Made by a program: the position numbers and the translations under genes. The notes under the pieces were generated by a model that saw only the letters and a list, made by a program, of their open reading frames with translations, ran no database searches and had not been told where the DNA came from. A DNA stretch of 64,000 nucleotides, taken from contig JAVBNA010000012.1 in NCBI GenBank assembly GCA_031551875.1, positions 1-64,000 of the forward strand, given 5' to 3'. Below are positions 45,249-53,135 of the stretch, piece after piece. The stretch is from JAVBNA01 sp031551875. GTDB taxonomy: Bacteria > Bacillota > Clostridia > Oscillospirales > Acutalibacteraceae. Each line of letters opens with the position of its first letter. The first letter of the stretch is position 1.

Positions 45249-45272
45249 TCTTCCCGTAAGGGAAAATTCCAT
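45249..45272. terminator. Weak hairpin upstream of the hypothetical gene
   Basis: GGAATTcTTCCC-GTAA-GGGAAaATTCC forms a stem with one asymmetry. Without a clear T-run its function is open. Confidence 0.35.
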
Positions 45273-45284
45273 GTACCTTTTAAA

Positions 45285-45320
45285 CTCTTACTCTATCTCT
45301 TACTCTTACTCTATCTCTTC
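45285..45320. repeat. 18-bp pyrimidine-rich tandem repeat
   Basis: CTCTTACTCTATCTCTTA (45285-45302) is followed directly by CTCTTACTCTATCTCTTC (45303-45320), 17/18 identical. Next to it GTCAC/GTGAC motifs repeat (45327-45380). It lies just past the end of the replisome-organizer gene. It may be a decayed low-complexity linker of that gene or an origin-like element. Confidence 0.6.
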
Positions 45321-45368
45321 TCTGTGTCACACGTGACAACAGCGTGCGCACTAAGTGACGCATACCCG

Positions 45369-45776
45369 TTACATAGTGACATTTTTGGGCAATTCTTTAT
45401 GCTTGGCGCGCTCACGCAGATTGCGCATCCGGGCGGCTGAATCGCACTCGCTGTCTATGTTTTTGATTGCCTCAGGAAGTAAATGCTCATTCTCGGATGC
45501 CTCTTCGAGAAGTCTATGCTTCTTCAGGAAAAGGACAGTCATTTGAACATCCTCGGTGTTTTCATCCAAGCGAAGGGCCATTTCTTCCTCGAAGCTGTCC
45601 TCCACGCCCTCAAATGCAATCATACCGTCATTGCGCAGGCTTAACAGCTGCATTTTTAAGTAAATAATTGTGAACGTATCGCCTCCGGCCAGCCGCCGGA
45701 GTTTTTTGATTGCAGTCTGGTCGAAAAAATCCTCTCTGAGCTTTAGCCACCAATATCGCTTTGTTTTTTCTGCCAT
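45369..45776 (-). CDS. Replisome organizer, N-terminal domain only
   Basis: 135 aa. KRYWWLKLREDFFDQTAIKKLRRLAGGDTFTIIYLKMQLLSLRNDG and the following segment match the N-terminal domain of phage replisome organizers (winged helix that binds the origin). Full-length relatives continue through a charged linker to a DnaD-like domain; here the frame stops after ERAKHKELPKNVTM and the linker-like repeats lie beyond in shifted frames. The gene is probably decayed or truncated, which would impair autonomous replication. Confidence 0.8.
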   Translation of the reverse strand: MAEKTKRYWWLKLREDFFDQTAIKKLRRLAGGDTFTIIYLKMQLLSLRNDGMIAFEGVEDSFEEEMALRLDENTEDVQMTVLFLKKHRLLEEASENEHLLPEAIKNIDSECDSAARMRNLRERAKHKELPKNVTM

Positions 45777-45779
45777 GTT

Positions 45780-46064
45780 TTAGCCTCTTTCTGTCAAATG
45801 TTGTTCCGCGGCGCGGACGGCCGCCTGCGTCTCAGAAATACGATTGTGCATTGAATGGACGAATCGGGAAATTTCGTAGTCGTTGGCGGGGAGGAAATAT
45901 CCGTGCGGATGGTCGGGAGCCGACAAGATTAGTTCACCGCGCTTGCGCAGTCGGGCTATTTCCTGCTGGAGGGTTCGGGCATCCTTGAATCCGGCGACAA
46001 TTGCCAACTCGCGAGCGGGAATGGCGTTCTCGCGGCCGGTGGGGATGTAGTCGAGTAATTTCAT
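45780..46064 (-). CDS. Small element protein, 94 aa (paralogue)
   Basis: Start MKLLDYIPTGRENAIP, placed as in the element-1 paralogue (2853..3134). First 16 residues nearly identical, then LARKR..., diverged to roughly half identity. It lies directly downstream of the excisionase-like gene. Winged-helix impression (EIARLRKRGELILSA...GYFLP). Confidence 0.6.
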   Translation of the reverse strand: MKLLDYIPTGRENAIPARELAIVAGFKDARTLQQEIARLRKRGELILSAPDHPHGYFLPANDYEISRFVHSMHNRISETQAAVRAAEQHLTERG

Positions 46065-46066
46065 GG

Positions 46067-46333
46067 TTACGCCCTCCGTTCCATTTGCTCGGGAATGGGG
46101 CGAATATAACCAGTCTGGGCACATTCCTCAGCCCTTGCATTATTTCCCGCTCGCACAAAGGCCAGAACATTATCCCATAGCAGGAGCGTTTTTGTCCCGG
46201 TCTGAATAGCTGCCAACTCCCGGTTCCTCACAAACCGGCGCAATGCCTTTTCAGAGAGCGGGATATTCTCGGTCTTGCACCGTTCGGCGGTTTTATGGAT
46301 TGACGCTAGGTCAGGGTAGTCGGTGTTGCTCAT
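46067..46333 (-). CDS. Conserved excisionase-like protein, 88 aa
   Basis: About 95% identical to 3137..3403 of element 1. Contains SEKALRRFVRNRELAAIQTGTKTLLLWDNVLAFVRAG. It ends 2 nt before the next gene and overlaps the previous one by 4 nt. Such strong conservation when neighbours vary suggests that it works with the integrase, whose sequence is also kept. Confidence 0.6.
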   Translation of the reverse strand: MSNTDYPDLASIHKTAERCKTENIPLSEKALRRFVRNRELAAIQTGTKTLLLWDNVLAFVRAGNNARAEECAQTGYIRPIPEQMERRA

Positions 46334-46521
46334 TGTGTGGCCGCCTCCTTTTTAAGCTCGTTCAGGGCACTGTATGCCTTTTCTTTCATGTCACCGGTCA
46401 GTTCCTTGCGCAAGATGCGGGAAAAATAAGAGTCTGTGTAGCCCAGCCGGTCAGCAATTTGCCATAGCTTGATTCCTGCTCCTGCTGCCTGTCTGCGTAA
46501 AGTTTGGTTTGGTTGGTTCAT
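46330..46521 (-). CDS. Small Cro-like helix-turn-helix protein (element B)
   Basis: 63 aa. IKLWQIADRLGYTDSYFSRILRKEL is the HTH. AGGAGG precedes the ATG. First gene of the leftward operon, divergent from the repressor. Counterpart of 3400..3591 but only moderately similar. Confidence 0.65.
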   Translation of the reverse strand: MNQPNQTLRRQAAGAGIKLWQIADRLGYTDSYFSRILRKELTGDMKEKAYSALNELKKEAATQ

Positions 46522-46546
46522 GCTTTCTGCCTCCTAATAATTGTTG

Positions 46547-46576
46547 TTGACATTTGTACAGTGTTCGGTGTATTCT
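46547..46576 (+). promoter_or_regulatory. Promoter of the element-B repressor
   Basis: TTGACA (46547-46552), 18-nt spacer, TATTCT (46571-46576). The repressor ATG is at 46728, leaving a long leader. Confidence 0.6.
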
Positions 46577-46605
46577 ATTCTTAGCGAATAGTGAATGAAC
46601 ACTGT
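46558..46605. promoter_or_regulatory. Inverted operator arms ACAGTGTTC/GAACACTGT
   Basis: ACAGTGTTC (46558-46566) and GAACACTGT (46597-46605) are perfect inverse copies about 40 nt apart centre to centre and flank the -10 region. Further GTTCAC and GTGAAC words follow (near 46610 and 46672). Probable binding sites for the XRE repressor. Confidence 0.5.
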
Positions 46606-46727
46606 TTTTGTTCACATAAATCATAGCATATTTAAGTCTTACAAAACGAATATTCACAAAAACGCTTTTTAGTGAACAAAATAATACCTTGTTCCGCTTA
46701 ATGAATGCGCAGGGAGGAATTACAGAT

Positions 46728-47417
46728 ATGCCAAGCACTGAAATTACAAAGATTTTTGCAGACAGACTGTCTGATCTTATTGCGGAAAGCAAGGAAAAAC
46801 AGGAGTTATTTGATGATTTATCAAGGGAGACCGGCATCCCTAAATCTTCACTGAGTTATTACCAGAATGATAAAAGAGAGCCCAATATTACAAATTTGGT
46901 AAGATTGGCAAACCATTTTAATGTGACTACAGACTATTTGCTAGGCCTTTCAGAAATCAGAAAGCCAGATATGGAAATACAAGCGATAGCCCTCAAAACA
47001 GGGCTATCGGAGGCTGCGATCGATGGTTTAATAGAGACGCTTTACGCCAAAAAAGAGTATGAGGCGCTCGAGCAGGAACATAATAAAGTCCCAATAAAGG
47101 AAGGTTTCGTTAGGTTAGCCAATTTTTTATTGGAGGACTATCCGGTATTTCATGCTATGGCAATTACATTTTCGGAATACTATGAGCTGATGAAGGGGCT
47201 CAGGTGTGAAACTCAGACTATGTCTGCAAAAGAGGGGTTTGAGCATTGGAAACGGGCCGAACTTTTAGAAGGTACAGAAAGTCAGGCCGTCAGTAAGGGG
47301 GAGCTCGCAGAGTTTAAGTTGTATTGCTTAGTGAGGGACTTTGAAAGAATAATAGCAAGCAAGACAGAAGATTTAATCCTCAACGAAAATCGCTCGCAAC
47401 AAAAGAAGGTGCAATAA
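46728..47417 (+). CDS. XRE-family repressor of element B
   Basis: 229 aa. Start MPSTEITKIF with GGGAGG 10 nt before; upstream codons of the open frame lie in the leader. HTH: LIAESKEKQELFDDLSRETGIPKSSLSYYQNDKREPNI, then LANHFNVTTDYLLGLSE. The C-terminal 150 residues are helical and unrecognised. Its stop is immediately followed by the integrase ATG. It shares position with the element-1 repressor but not overall sequence. Confidence 0.8.
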   Translation: MPSTEITKIFADRLSDLIAESKEKQELFDDLSRETGIPKSSLSYYQNDKREPNITNLVRLANHFNVTTDYLLGLSEIRKPDMEIQAIALKTGLSEAAIDGLIETLYAKKEYEALEQEHNKVPIKEGFVRLANFLLEDYPVFHAMAITFSEYYELMKGLRCETQTMSAKEGFEHWKRAELLEGTESQAVSKGELAEFKLYCLVRDFERIIASKTEDLILNENRSQQKKVQ

Positions 47418-48812
47418 ATGGCCAACGTAACGCGCCGAACCAATAAAGACGGCTCCACCTCTTATCTGATCCGCGTATATGTCAACGAAACCGGTACCGG
47501 CCACCAGATTACCAAAAGTAAAACATGGCGGCCACCGGCTACTATGAGGCCCACCACAGCAGAAAAAGAAGTCGTAAAACAGGCTGCAATATTTGAAGAT
47601 AATGTAAAGCGTGGCCTCGCGGCGGCGGATGGGACGACAAAGTTTTCCGATTATGCCAACGCATGGCTGGAGGCTGCCCAAATAGCGCCTAAAACGCGGG
47701 AGCAGTATGCAATACTACTCATTCGTATCAATGCCGCAATCGGTCACATAAAGCTAGAAAAGCTACAGGCGCAGCACTTAGAGGCTTTCTATCGCAACCT
47801 GAAAGAGGAGGGAGTAAAGAAAAACGGCATACATGCATCCTCCGACAAGTTGAAAAAGATTCTTTCGGAAAGGTCTATCAGTCGGGAAGCCCTCGGAAAG
47901 TTTGCGGGTATTTCCGCTGCTACAGCGTGTACAGCGGCGAACGGTCAGAAAGTAAGCATCGAAACGGCAAGAAAGATTTGCAAAGCCCTTGACCTTCCTG
48001 TTGAGGACGTTTTTACTTTTCAGGGGGCAGGATCGGGATTGTCGGATAAAACCATTTCGCATCACCATAAAGTGATATCAGCGGTGCTGGAAAAGGCAAA
48101 GAGGGAACGCCTTGTTCCGTTTAACGTCGCGAAGGAACACGCCTCCGCGCCGAAGGTAGCCCACAGGGAGGCCCGGTACTTGGATGATGCGCAGGCTCGG
48201 GGTTTTCTCTCGCGGCTGCTTAATGAGGAAGATATAAGGGCAAAAGCTGCCCTTTCCCTCCTCCTGTTCACCGGTGCGCGGCGCGGTGAACTGTGCGGGT
48301 TATCATGGCCGGATATAGACAGCGAAAAGCAACTTGTCCGCATTATGAGGGCTTCTCAGTACCAGCGCGGTAAGGGTATTGTCGAAGTGCCCACAAAGAA
48401 TAAGAGTAGCATTCGGGCGGTCAAAATCCCGCTCTTTGTGTGTGAGCTACTTTCTGAGTATCGCGAATGGTGGGACAAGCAAAAAGCGTTATATGGGAAA
48501 TCATGGAGAGGAGAGGCCCAGCGTCTTTTTATCCAAGAGGACGGAAAGCCCATCAATCCGGATACTATTAACTTTTGGTTGAACAAATTCTTGAACAAGC
48601 ACGGCTATGTCCACATATCACCCCACAGCTTACGCCATACCTTTGCCACGCTGCAAATCACCTCTGGTGTGGACATTCGCACCCTGCAATCCCTTACCGG
48701 CCACGCGCAAGCCTCCACACTGGTCAACACCTATTCCCACGCCATCAAAAGCGCACAGGCTGCAGCAGCTGACACGCTGGAGGCGGTGCTACTCACCGAA
48801 AAGGAAAAATAA
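47418..48812 (+). CDS. int: Tyrosine integrase with embedded helix-turn-helix (element B)
   Basis: 464 aa, the same length as the element-1 enzyme. All catalytic residues are kept (R288, H403/R406, H429, Y439). Residues about 133-220 differ at roughly a third of positions, whereas the remaining 375 positions differ at about 19. The insert reads LKKILSERSISREALGKFAGISAATACTAANGQKVSIETARKICKALDLPVEDVF, a Cro/XRE-like HTH. The gene begins directly after the repressor stop and ends before a hairpin terminator and tRNA-Arg. It probably recombines at the tRNA-Arg 3' end. Confidence 0.9.
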   Translation: MANVTRRTNKDGSTSYLIRVYVNETGTGHQITKSKTWRPPATMRPTTAEKEVVKQAAIFEDNVKRGLAAADGTTKFSDYANAWLEAAQIAPKTREQYAILLIRINAAIGHIKLEKLQAQHLEAFYRNLKEEGVKKNGIHASSDKLKKILSERSISREALGKFAGISAATACTAANGQKVSIETARKICKALDLPVEDVFTFQGAGSGLSDKTISHHHKVISAVLEKAKRERLVPFNVAKEHASAPKVAHREARYLDDAQARGFLSRLLNEEDIRAKAALSLLLFTGARRGELCGLSWPDIDSEKQLVRIMRASQYQRGKGIVEVPTKNKSSIRAVKIPLFVCELLSEYREWWDKQKALYGKSWRGEAQRLFIQEDGKPINPDTINFWLNKFLNKHGYVHISPHSLRHTFATLQITSGVDIRTLQSLTGHAQASTLVNTYSHAIKSAQAAAADTLEAVLLTEKEK

Positions 48813-48816
48813 AAAA

Positions 48817-48860
48817 GCGCTCTCCCGCTCCAAACAAGGAATGGGAAAGCGCGACTTTTT
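48817..48860 (+). terminator. Terminator of the element-B integrase
   Basis: GCGCTcTCCC (48817-48826) pairs with GGGAaAGCGC (48843-48852), then GACTTTTT. Same as after the element-1 integrase. Confidence 0.8.
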
Positions 48861-48870
48861 GACGACTGAC

Positions 48871-48890
48871 TTGAACAAAAGTTGAACAAA
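48871..48890 (+). repeat. Direct repeat TTGAACAAA x2, candidate arm sites
   Basis: TTGAACAAA at 48871-48879 and 48882-48890, identical in spacing to 5879-5898 of element 1. Confidence 0.4.
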
Positions 48891-48896
48891 TACACT

Positions 48897-49003
48897 TTTT
48901 CAGGACAAAACAAAAACCAGCCCTCACGCCGAAAACGGCATGAACACTGGCTTTTGCGTGGCGCGCCCGAAGGGATTCGAACCCCTGACCTTTTGGTTCG
49001 TAG
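48897..49003. repeat. Right copy of 107-bp attachment repeat
   Basis: Includes the 3' half of the complete tRNA-Arg and its terminator hairpin. Two positions differ from 41627-41733. attR-type side of element B. Confidence 0.85.
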
Positions 49004-49035
49004 CCAAACACTCTATCCAACTGAGCTACGAGCGC
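48959..49035 (-). tRNA. tRNA-Arg (ACG)
   Basis: 77 nt with encoded CCA; anticodon ACG (GGCTACGAACC on the minus strand). Standard cloverleaf, T-loop GGTTCGAATCC. It is the intact copy at the integration site of element B. A hairpin with T-rich tail follows. Confidence 0.95.
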
Positions 49036-49138
49036 ATCTCGAATTCGCGTTACTTATAGTACCATAAGGAAACTGTTTTTGCAAGCGTTTCGAGAAAAAA
49101 GCTAATTTTTATTTTTTGCGCGCTCAGAATGGACGCGC

Positions 49139-49975
49139 TTACACGATTTTCATTGAAATATCGAAGGCGGTCACCGAATGGGTCAGTGCGCCCAGAGAGA
49201 TGATATCCACGCCGGTTTCGGCAACGGCGCGCAGGTTTCGAAGAGTGATGCCGCCCGAGGCCTCCAGCAGGGCCCGCCCTGCGGTGCGCTCCACAGCCTT
49301 GCGCATGGCGGCAGTATCCATGTTGTCGAGCATGATGATGTCTGCGCCGGCAGAGAGCGCCTCGTCCACCTCTTCAAGGGTGCGGGTTTCCACCTCAATG
49401 CGCACCATATGCCCGATTTTTTCGCGCAGCGCGGCGATGGCCTTGGTGATGCCGCCGCCCGCGTCAATGTGGTTGTCCTTGAGCATGGCGGCGTCGGAGA
49501 GGTTGAAACGGTGGTTTTTGCCGCCGCCCACCGTGACCGCGTACTTTTGCAGTGCGCGCAGCCCCGGCAGCGTTTTACGCGTATCCGTGATATGTGCCCG
49601 GGTGCCCGCACACAGCGCGGCGGCCTGCGCCGTTGCCGTCGCGATACCCGACAGGTGCTGAATCAGGTTAAGCGCCGTGCGTTCCCCCCCCAGCAGCGCG
49701 CGCGTATGCCCGGAAAACTCGCACAGCACGTCGCCCGGCGCGACCCGCGCACCATCATCCTTGAATAGGGTGTAATGAAACGCTCCATCCAGCAGCGCAA
49801 ACACCCGCATAGCAATCTTCATGCCGCAGACAATGCCCTCCGCTTTGGCAATAAAGCGTCCGGTTCCGTCCTGCGCCTCGGGAATCAGGTAGTCGGTGGT
49901 GGTGTCCAGATAGTTGATGTCCTCACGAAGCGCCCGCAGGATCACTTCGTCGATATAAAAGTCAGGCAGGGTCAT
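49139..49975 (-). CDS. nadC: Nicotinate-nucleotide pyrophosphorylase (quinolinate phosphoribosyltransferase)
   Basis: 278 aa. It converts quinolinate and PRPP to nicotinate mononucleotide. Visible: the N-terminal region FYIDEVILRALREDINYLDTTTDYL, then TRKTLPGLRALQKYAVTVGGGKNHRFNL with the R/K/H substrate residues, and VEVETRTLEEVDEAL, IMLDNMD and EASGGITLRNL. Its start overlaps the nadB stop by 4 nt (coupled). Last gene of the nadA-nadB-nadC operon. Confidence 0.97.
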   Translation of the reverse strand: MTLPDFYIDEVILRALREDINYLDTTTDYLIPEAQDGTGRFIAKAEGIVCGMKIAMRVFALLDGAFHYTLFKDDGARVAPGDVLCEFSGHTRALLGGERTALNLIQHLSGIATATAQAAALCAGTRAHITDTRKTLPGLRALQKYAVTVGGGKNHRFNLSDAAMLKDNHIDAGGGITKAIAALREKIGHMVRIEVETRTLEEVDEALSAGADIIMLDNMDTAAMRKAVERTAGRALLEASGGITLRNLRAVAETGVDIISLGALTHSVTAFDISMKIV

Positions 49976-51459
49976 TGGTCAAGTACCTCCTTGAGAATCA
50001 AATCGGCGACAATTGATAGGCTGCGCGCCTCCACGGTGTCGGAGGTCAGAATGAAAGGTTCGCGCAGCAGCGTGTCCATAATCTCATGGATGCGCGCTGC
50101 GCCCGTGCGGATTTTTTGGGAATCCGGGCGGACGAAATAGGCGCCCTGCATGATGTGACGGATTTCGGTGCGCAGGCCGGTGGGCAGCCGCTTTTGCCCG
50201 GTCGGCGGGGGCGCGGTGCGCACAACAGGGCGGCGTTCCTCCCGGAGAAGCGACTGCGTGATCGTGCGGGCGGCGCGGCGTGAAAAGACAAGCGCCTCAA
50301 GCAGGGAATTGCTCGCGAGGCGGTTGAGCCCGTGCACGCCCGTGTGGGCGCACTCCCCGCAGGCGTACAGCCTCTCCACCGACGTTTTGCTGTGCACGTC
50401 CACGTCCACCCCCCCCATCAGGTAATGCTGACAGGGGAAAACCGGGATGGGCTCTTTCGTGATATCGATGCCCTCCTCCAGGCAGCAGGCGTAAATCATC
50501 GGGAAGCGCTCCTTCAGGAAGGAAGCCTCCCGAAATGAGATGTCAAGGTAGAATTTATCACTGCCGCTACGTTCGCTTTCGAGCAGAATGGCGCGGCTGA
50601 CCACGTCGCGGGGAGCCAGCTCGCCCCGGTAGTCATAATGATCCATAAACCGGTTGCCGTCGGCGTTCAGAAGCACCGCCCCCTCGCCGCGCACCGCCTC
50701 GGAGATCAGGAAGCGCTCCCGTCCCTCTGCGGCGGCAAAGGCGGTGGGGTGGAACTGCACGAGGCTCAGGTTTTTGATGCGCGCGCCCAGCAGGTGGGCA
50801 AAGGCGATGCCGTCGCCGGTGGCAATGGCTGAATTGGTGGTCGATTCGTACACCCGGCCGATGCCGCCCGTCGCCAGCAGGCAGAAGTGGGCGGTCACCG
50901 GGGAGACTGTGCCGTCCGACAGCACGTCGGCGAAAAAGCCGTTCTCCTCCTTGTGAAGCCCGCACAGCATGGCGTCCTCCGCGATGTCGACGTTTTCGCG
51001 GGCGCGCACATGCGTCAGCAGCGTGTCGACAATTTCGCGGCCGGTCGTGTCCTTGTGGTGGACGATACGCCGGCGCGAGTGCCCGCCCTCCAGCGTCATT
51101 TGCAGCCGTCCGTTTTCGTCCTGATCAAAGCCCACGCCCAGCTTACGCAGCGCGTTGACGTCGTCGGGACCCTCGGTGACCAGAATCTCAAGTGCGCCAA
51201 GGTTGTTTTTATATCCGCCCGCGATGAGCGTGTCGGCGATGTGCAGCTTGTAGTCGTCCAGCGTCCGGTCGAGCACCGCGGCGACGCCCCCCTGCGCCAG
51301 GGAAGAGTTGGACAGCGTCAGCGTGCGCTTGGACAGCAGCAGCACCCTGACGTCGGCGGGGAAATGCAGCGCGGCATACAGTCCGGCCGCGCCCGCCCCC
51401 GCAATGATCACGTCATATTCGGTTTGCAAAATCGGTTCACCTGCCTTACGGTTTGTCAT
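49972..51459 (-). CDS. nadB: L-aspartate oxidase
   Basis: 495 aa. It oxidises L-aspartate to iminoaspartate, in anaerobes with fumarate as acceptor. FAD-binding GAGAAGLYAALHF near the N-terminus, SSLAQGGVAA, HHKDTTGREIVDTL, YLMGGVDVD and the C-terminal ECAHTGVHGLNRLASNSL are all typical. The ATG at 51459 has no clear ribosome site and overlaps a decayed upstream gene; a TTG at 51429 with AGGTG before it is an alternative start. Partner of NadA. Confidence 0.97.
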   Translation of the reverse strand: MTNRKAGEPILQTEYDVIIAGAGAAGLYAALHFPADVRVLLLSKRTLTLSNSSLAQGGVAAVLDRTLDDYKLHIADTLIAGGYKNNLGALEILVTEGPDDVNALRKLGVGFDQDENGRLQMTLEGGHSRRRIVHHKDTTGREIVDTLLTHVRARENVDIAEDAMLCGLHKEENGFFADVLSDGTVSPVTAHFCLLATGGIGRVYESTTNSAIATGDGIAFAHLLGARIKNLSLVQFHPTAFAAAEGRERFLISEAVRGEGAVLLNADGNRFMDHYDYRGELAPRDVVSRAILLESERSGSDKFYLDISFREASFLKERFPMIYACCLEEGIDITKEPIPVFPCQHYLMGGVDVDVHSKTSVERLYACGECAHTGVHGLNRLASNSLLEALVFSRRAARTITQSLLREERRPVVRTAPPPTGQKRLPTGLRTEIRHIMQGAYFVRPDSQKIRTGAARIHEIMDTLLREPFILTSDTVEARSLSIVADLILKEVLDQ

Positions 51460-51820
51460 ATCGACACGGCCAGCCCATGGCGGGGAGGAAAAGGTTCAGG
51501 GCGGGCTTTATCTCGTCGGGGTTTTCTTTATAGCCATGCAGCAGCCAGAGACCCAAAATACCCGCCGCCGGCAGGAAGATGCGCAGAAACCAGCCCAGTT
51601 CCTCCAGAAAGAGCGGGACAAACAAAGCGCACAGCAATCACAGCGCGCTGTACAAATTGAAGGTTGTCCCGGACAAAAGCCAGTCGCACGGTTGTGCCAC
51701 CGTTCGAGCGTTCTTCCAGTGTGCCGCGGTAACAGTAGTCGTCATAATGATCCTGCACCCGCGGTTCAAACTCCTGAAAGCGGTAGTAAATTCGAAAGGT
51801 CTCATTGGGAAGCCGCACAC
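51446..51820 (-). pseudogene. Frameshifted membrane protein between nadA and nadB
   Basis: Two frames give a coherent protein if joined near 51640: a polar first part (LPNETFRIYYRFQEFEPRV..., RLAFVRDNLQFVQRAVIAV) and a second part with a membrane segment (LCALFVPLFLEELGWFLRIFLPAAGILGLWLLHGY). A single-base shift in GTGATTGCTGTGC separates them. It may be a true frameshift mutation or a sequencing error. No start codon with a good site precedes the first part. Function unknown. Confidence 0.5.
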
Positions 51821-51843
51821 AGTAGATGCCGGTGGATGTCTTA

Positions 51844-51957
51844 TTAGCCGAGCTCTTTTTGCCGCTTGAATTCGGCTTTCAGGTGTGTAATAATTTCTTC
51901 CCTGCTCTCCGTGCGTTCCAACACGGTTTCGGATAAAATTTTATATCGCTTCCGCAT
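51844..51957 (-). CDS. Tiny protein, 37 aa
   Basis: MRKRYKILSETVLERTESRE..., charged helical. Ribosome site GGAGGG 8 nt before the ATG. It lies directly downstream of nadA. It could be the N-terminal part of the decayed gene at 51446-51820 (a second shift would join them). Confidence 0.5.
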   Translation of the reverse strand: MRKRYKILSETVLERTESREEIITHLKAEFKRQKELG

Positions 51958-51979
51958 GAATGTGTCCCTCCAACGGCGG

Positions 51980-52900
51980 CTATTCCGACCAGCGGAGCAT
52001 ATTCTCAATGCTGCCCCTGGCGCGCAGGCGCAGCGCCTCTGGCAGCTCAATGACCTCGCCCGCGCGCCCCTCAAGCGCGGCCAGCACCCCCTCGAGTGTA
52101 CAGCGCTTCATGTCGGGGCAGGTCATCACGTCGGGCTCCACCTGATAGAAGCCGCGGCTTGGGTGGTCACGGCTGAGCAGATCCCACACGCCCCGTTCGG
52201 TGACAAAGATCACATCGTCATTGGTCGAGCGGGCAAAATCCAGAATGGCCGCCGTGGAGCCGACCATGTCGGCCAGCGCCGCTGTCTCGGGCGGGCACTC
52301 GGGGTGAAGGGCGACCTTTGCGCCTGGGTGGGCGGCCTTGAGCGCGGCGACCATTTCAGGGCGCACCGCGTCATGCACCGGGCAGCAGCCCTCCCACACG
52401 ATGATCTCCTTGTCGGGGCAGCGCGCCGCCACGTAAGCGCCGAGGTTCTTGTCGGGGATGAAGAGGATGCGTGTGCCGGGCAGGCTTCGGACAATCTGCA
52501 CCGCCGAGGAGGAGGTGACGCATACGTCGGACACCGCTTTTATCTCGGCGGTGGTATTGACGTAGGCAACCACCGTGACGCCGGGGTTGTCCCGTTTAAA
52601 ATCAGTGATGCGTTCGGGCGTGATCTGATGTGCCATGGGGCAGTCGGCATCGGGGCTGGCCAGCACCACCTCTTTGTTCGGGGACAGAATTTTGACCGTT
52701 TCGGCCATAAAACGCACGCCGCACACGAGCACGCGGGGCAGGGTGATGCTCTCGCCCGCCTGCGCCAGCGCAAAGGAATCCCCCTTGACGTCGGCGACGT
52801 CAAGAATGTCGGGGGGCTGATAGGTGTGCGCGAGCAGGGCGGTTCCGGTCTGTATTTTAAGCGCCGCAATGCGCGCCTTGAGGGCATCGGTTGCCTGCAT
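51980..52900 (-). CDS. nadA: Quinolinate synthase
   Basis: 306 aa. It condenses iminoaspartate with dihydroxyacetone phosphate, using a [4Fe-4S] cluster. Conserved cysteines appear in VLVCGVRFMAETVKIL, ALHPECPPETAALADMVGST and MTCPDMKRCTLEG. The ATG at 52900 has AAGGAG 7 nt before; an ATG six nt upstream is too close to it. First gene of the nad operon. Confidence 0.95.
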   Translation of the reverse strand: MQATDALKARIAALKIQTGTALLAHTYQPPDILDVADVKGDSFALAQAGESITLPRVLVCGVRFMAETVKILSPNKEVVLASPDADCPMAHQITPERITDFKRDNPGVTVVAYVNTTAEIKAVSDVCVTSSSAVQIVRSLPGTRILFIPDKNLGAYVAARCPDKEIIVWEGCCPVHDAVRPEMVAALKAAHPGAKVALHPECPPETAALADMVGSTAAILDFARSTNDDVIFVTERGVWDLLSRDHPSRGFYQVEPDVMTCPDMKRCTLEGVLAALEGRAGEVIELPEALRLRARGSIENMLRWSE

Positions 52901-53042
52901 AGACATTCTCCTTTGTTATACCAATACTTTTATAGTATATCATTTTTCGAAGTGGTTGTGTATCCCCTCTTTCAGGAAGATTATGACTTTATGCTAAAAA
53001 TTAGCGATTTGACAAATCTTTCGACAGAATGCAGCAAAAGGC

Positions 53043-53072
53043 TTGTCATACTTTATGAAAATATGCTATAAT
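53043..53072 (+). promoter_or_regulatory. Promoter of the citrate-synthase-like gene
   Basis: TTGTCA (53043-53048), 18-nt spacer, TATAAT (53067-53072). A second TATAAT overlaps at 53072-53077. Confidence 0.6.
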
Positions 53073-53135
53073 ATAATCTCCAAGGAACGGACAAGCCTGT
53101 CCGAAATTTAACCTTGCAGATAGGAGCGATCAGGT

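Larger units (their letters stand above)
41734..48958. mobile_element. Element B: small integrative element at tRNA-Arg
   Basis: About 7.2 kb between two direct copies of the tRNA-Arg 3' end. Order: leftward small genes, sigma factor, truncated replisome organizer, two small regulatory genes; then rightward repressor and integrase abutting the intact tRNA. It has no virion genes. Layout is the same as element 1 but with another replication gene and another repressor. Ends and integrase are intact, so excision is conceivable; replication is doubtful because the replisome organizer is truncated. Confidence 0.85.
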
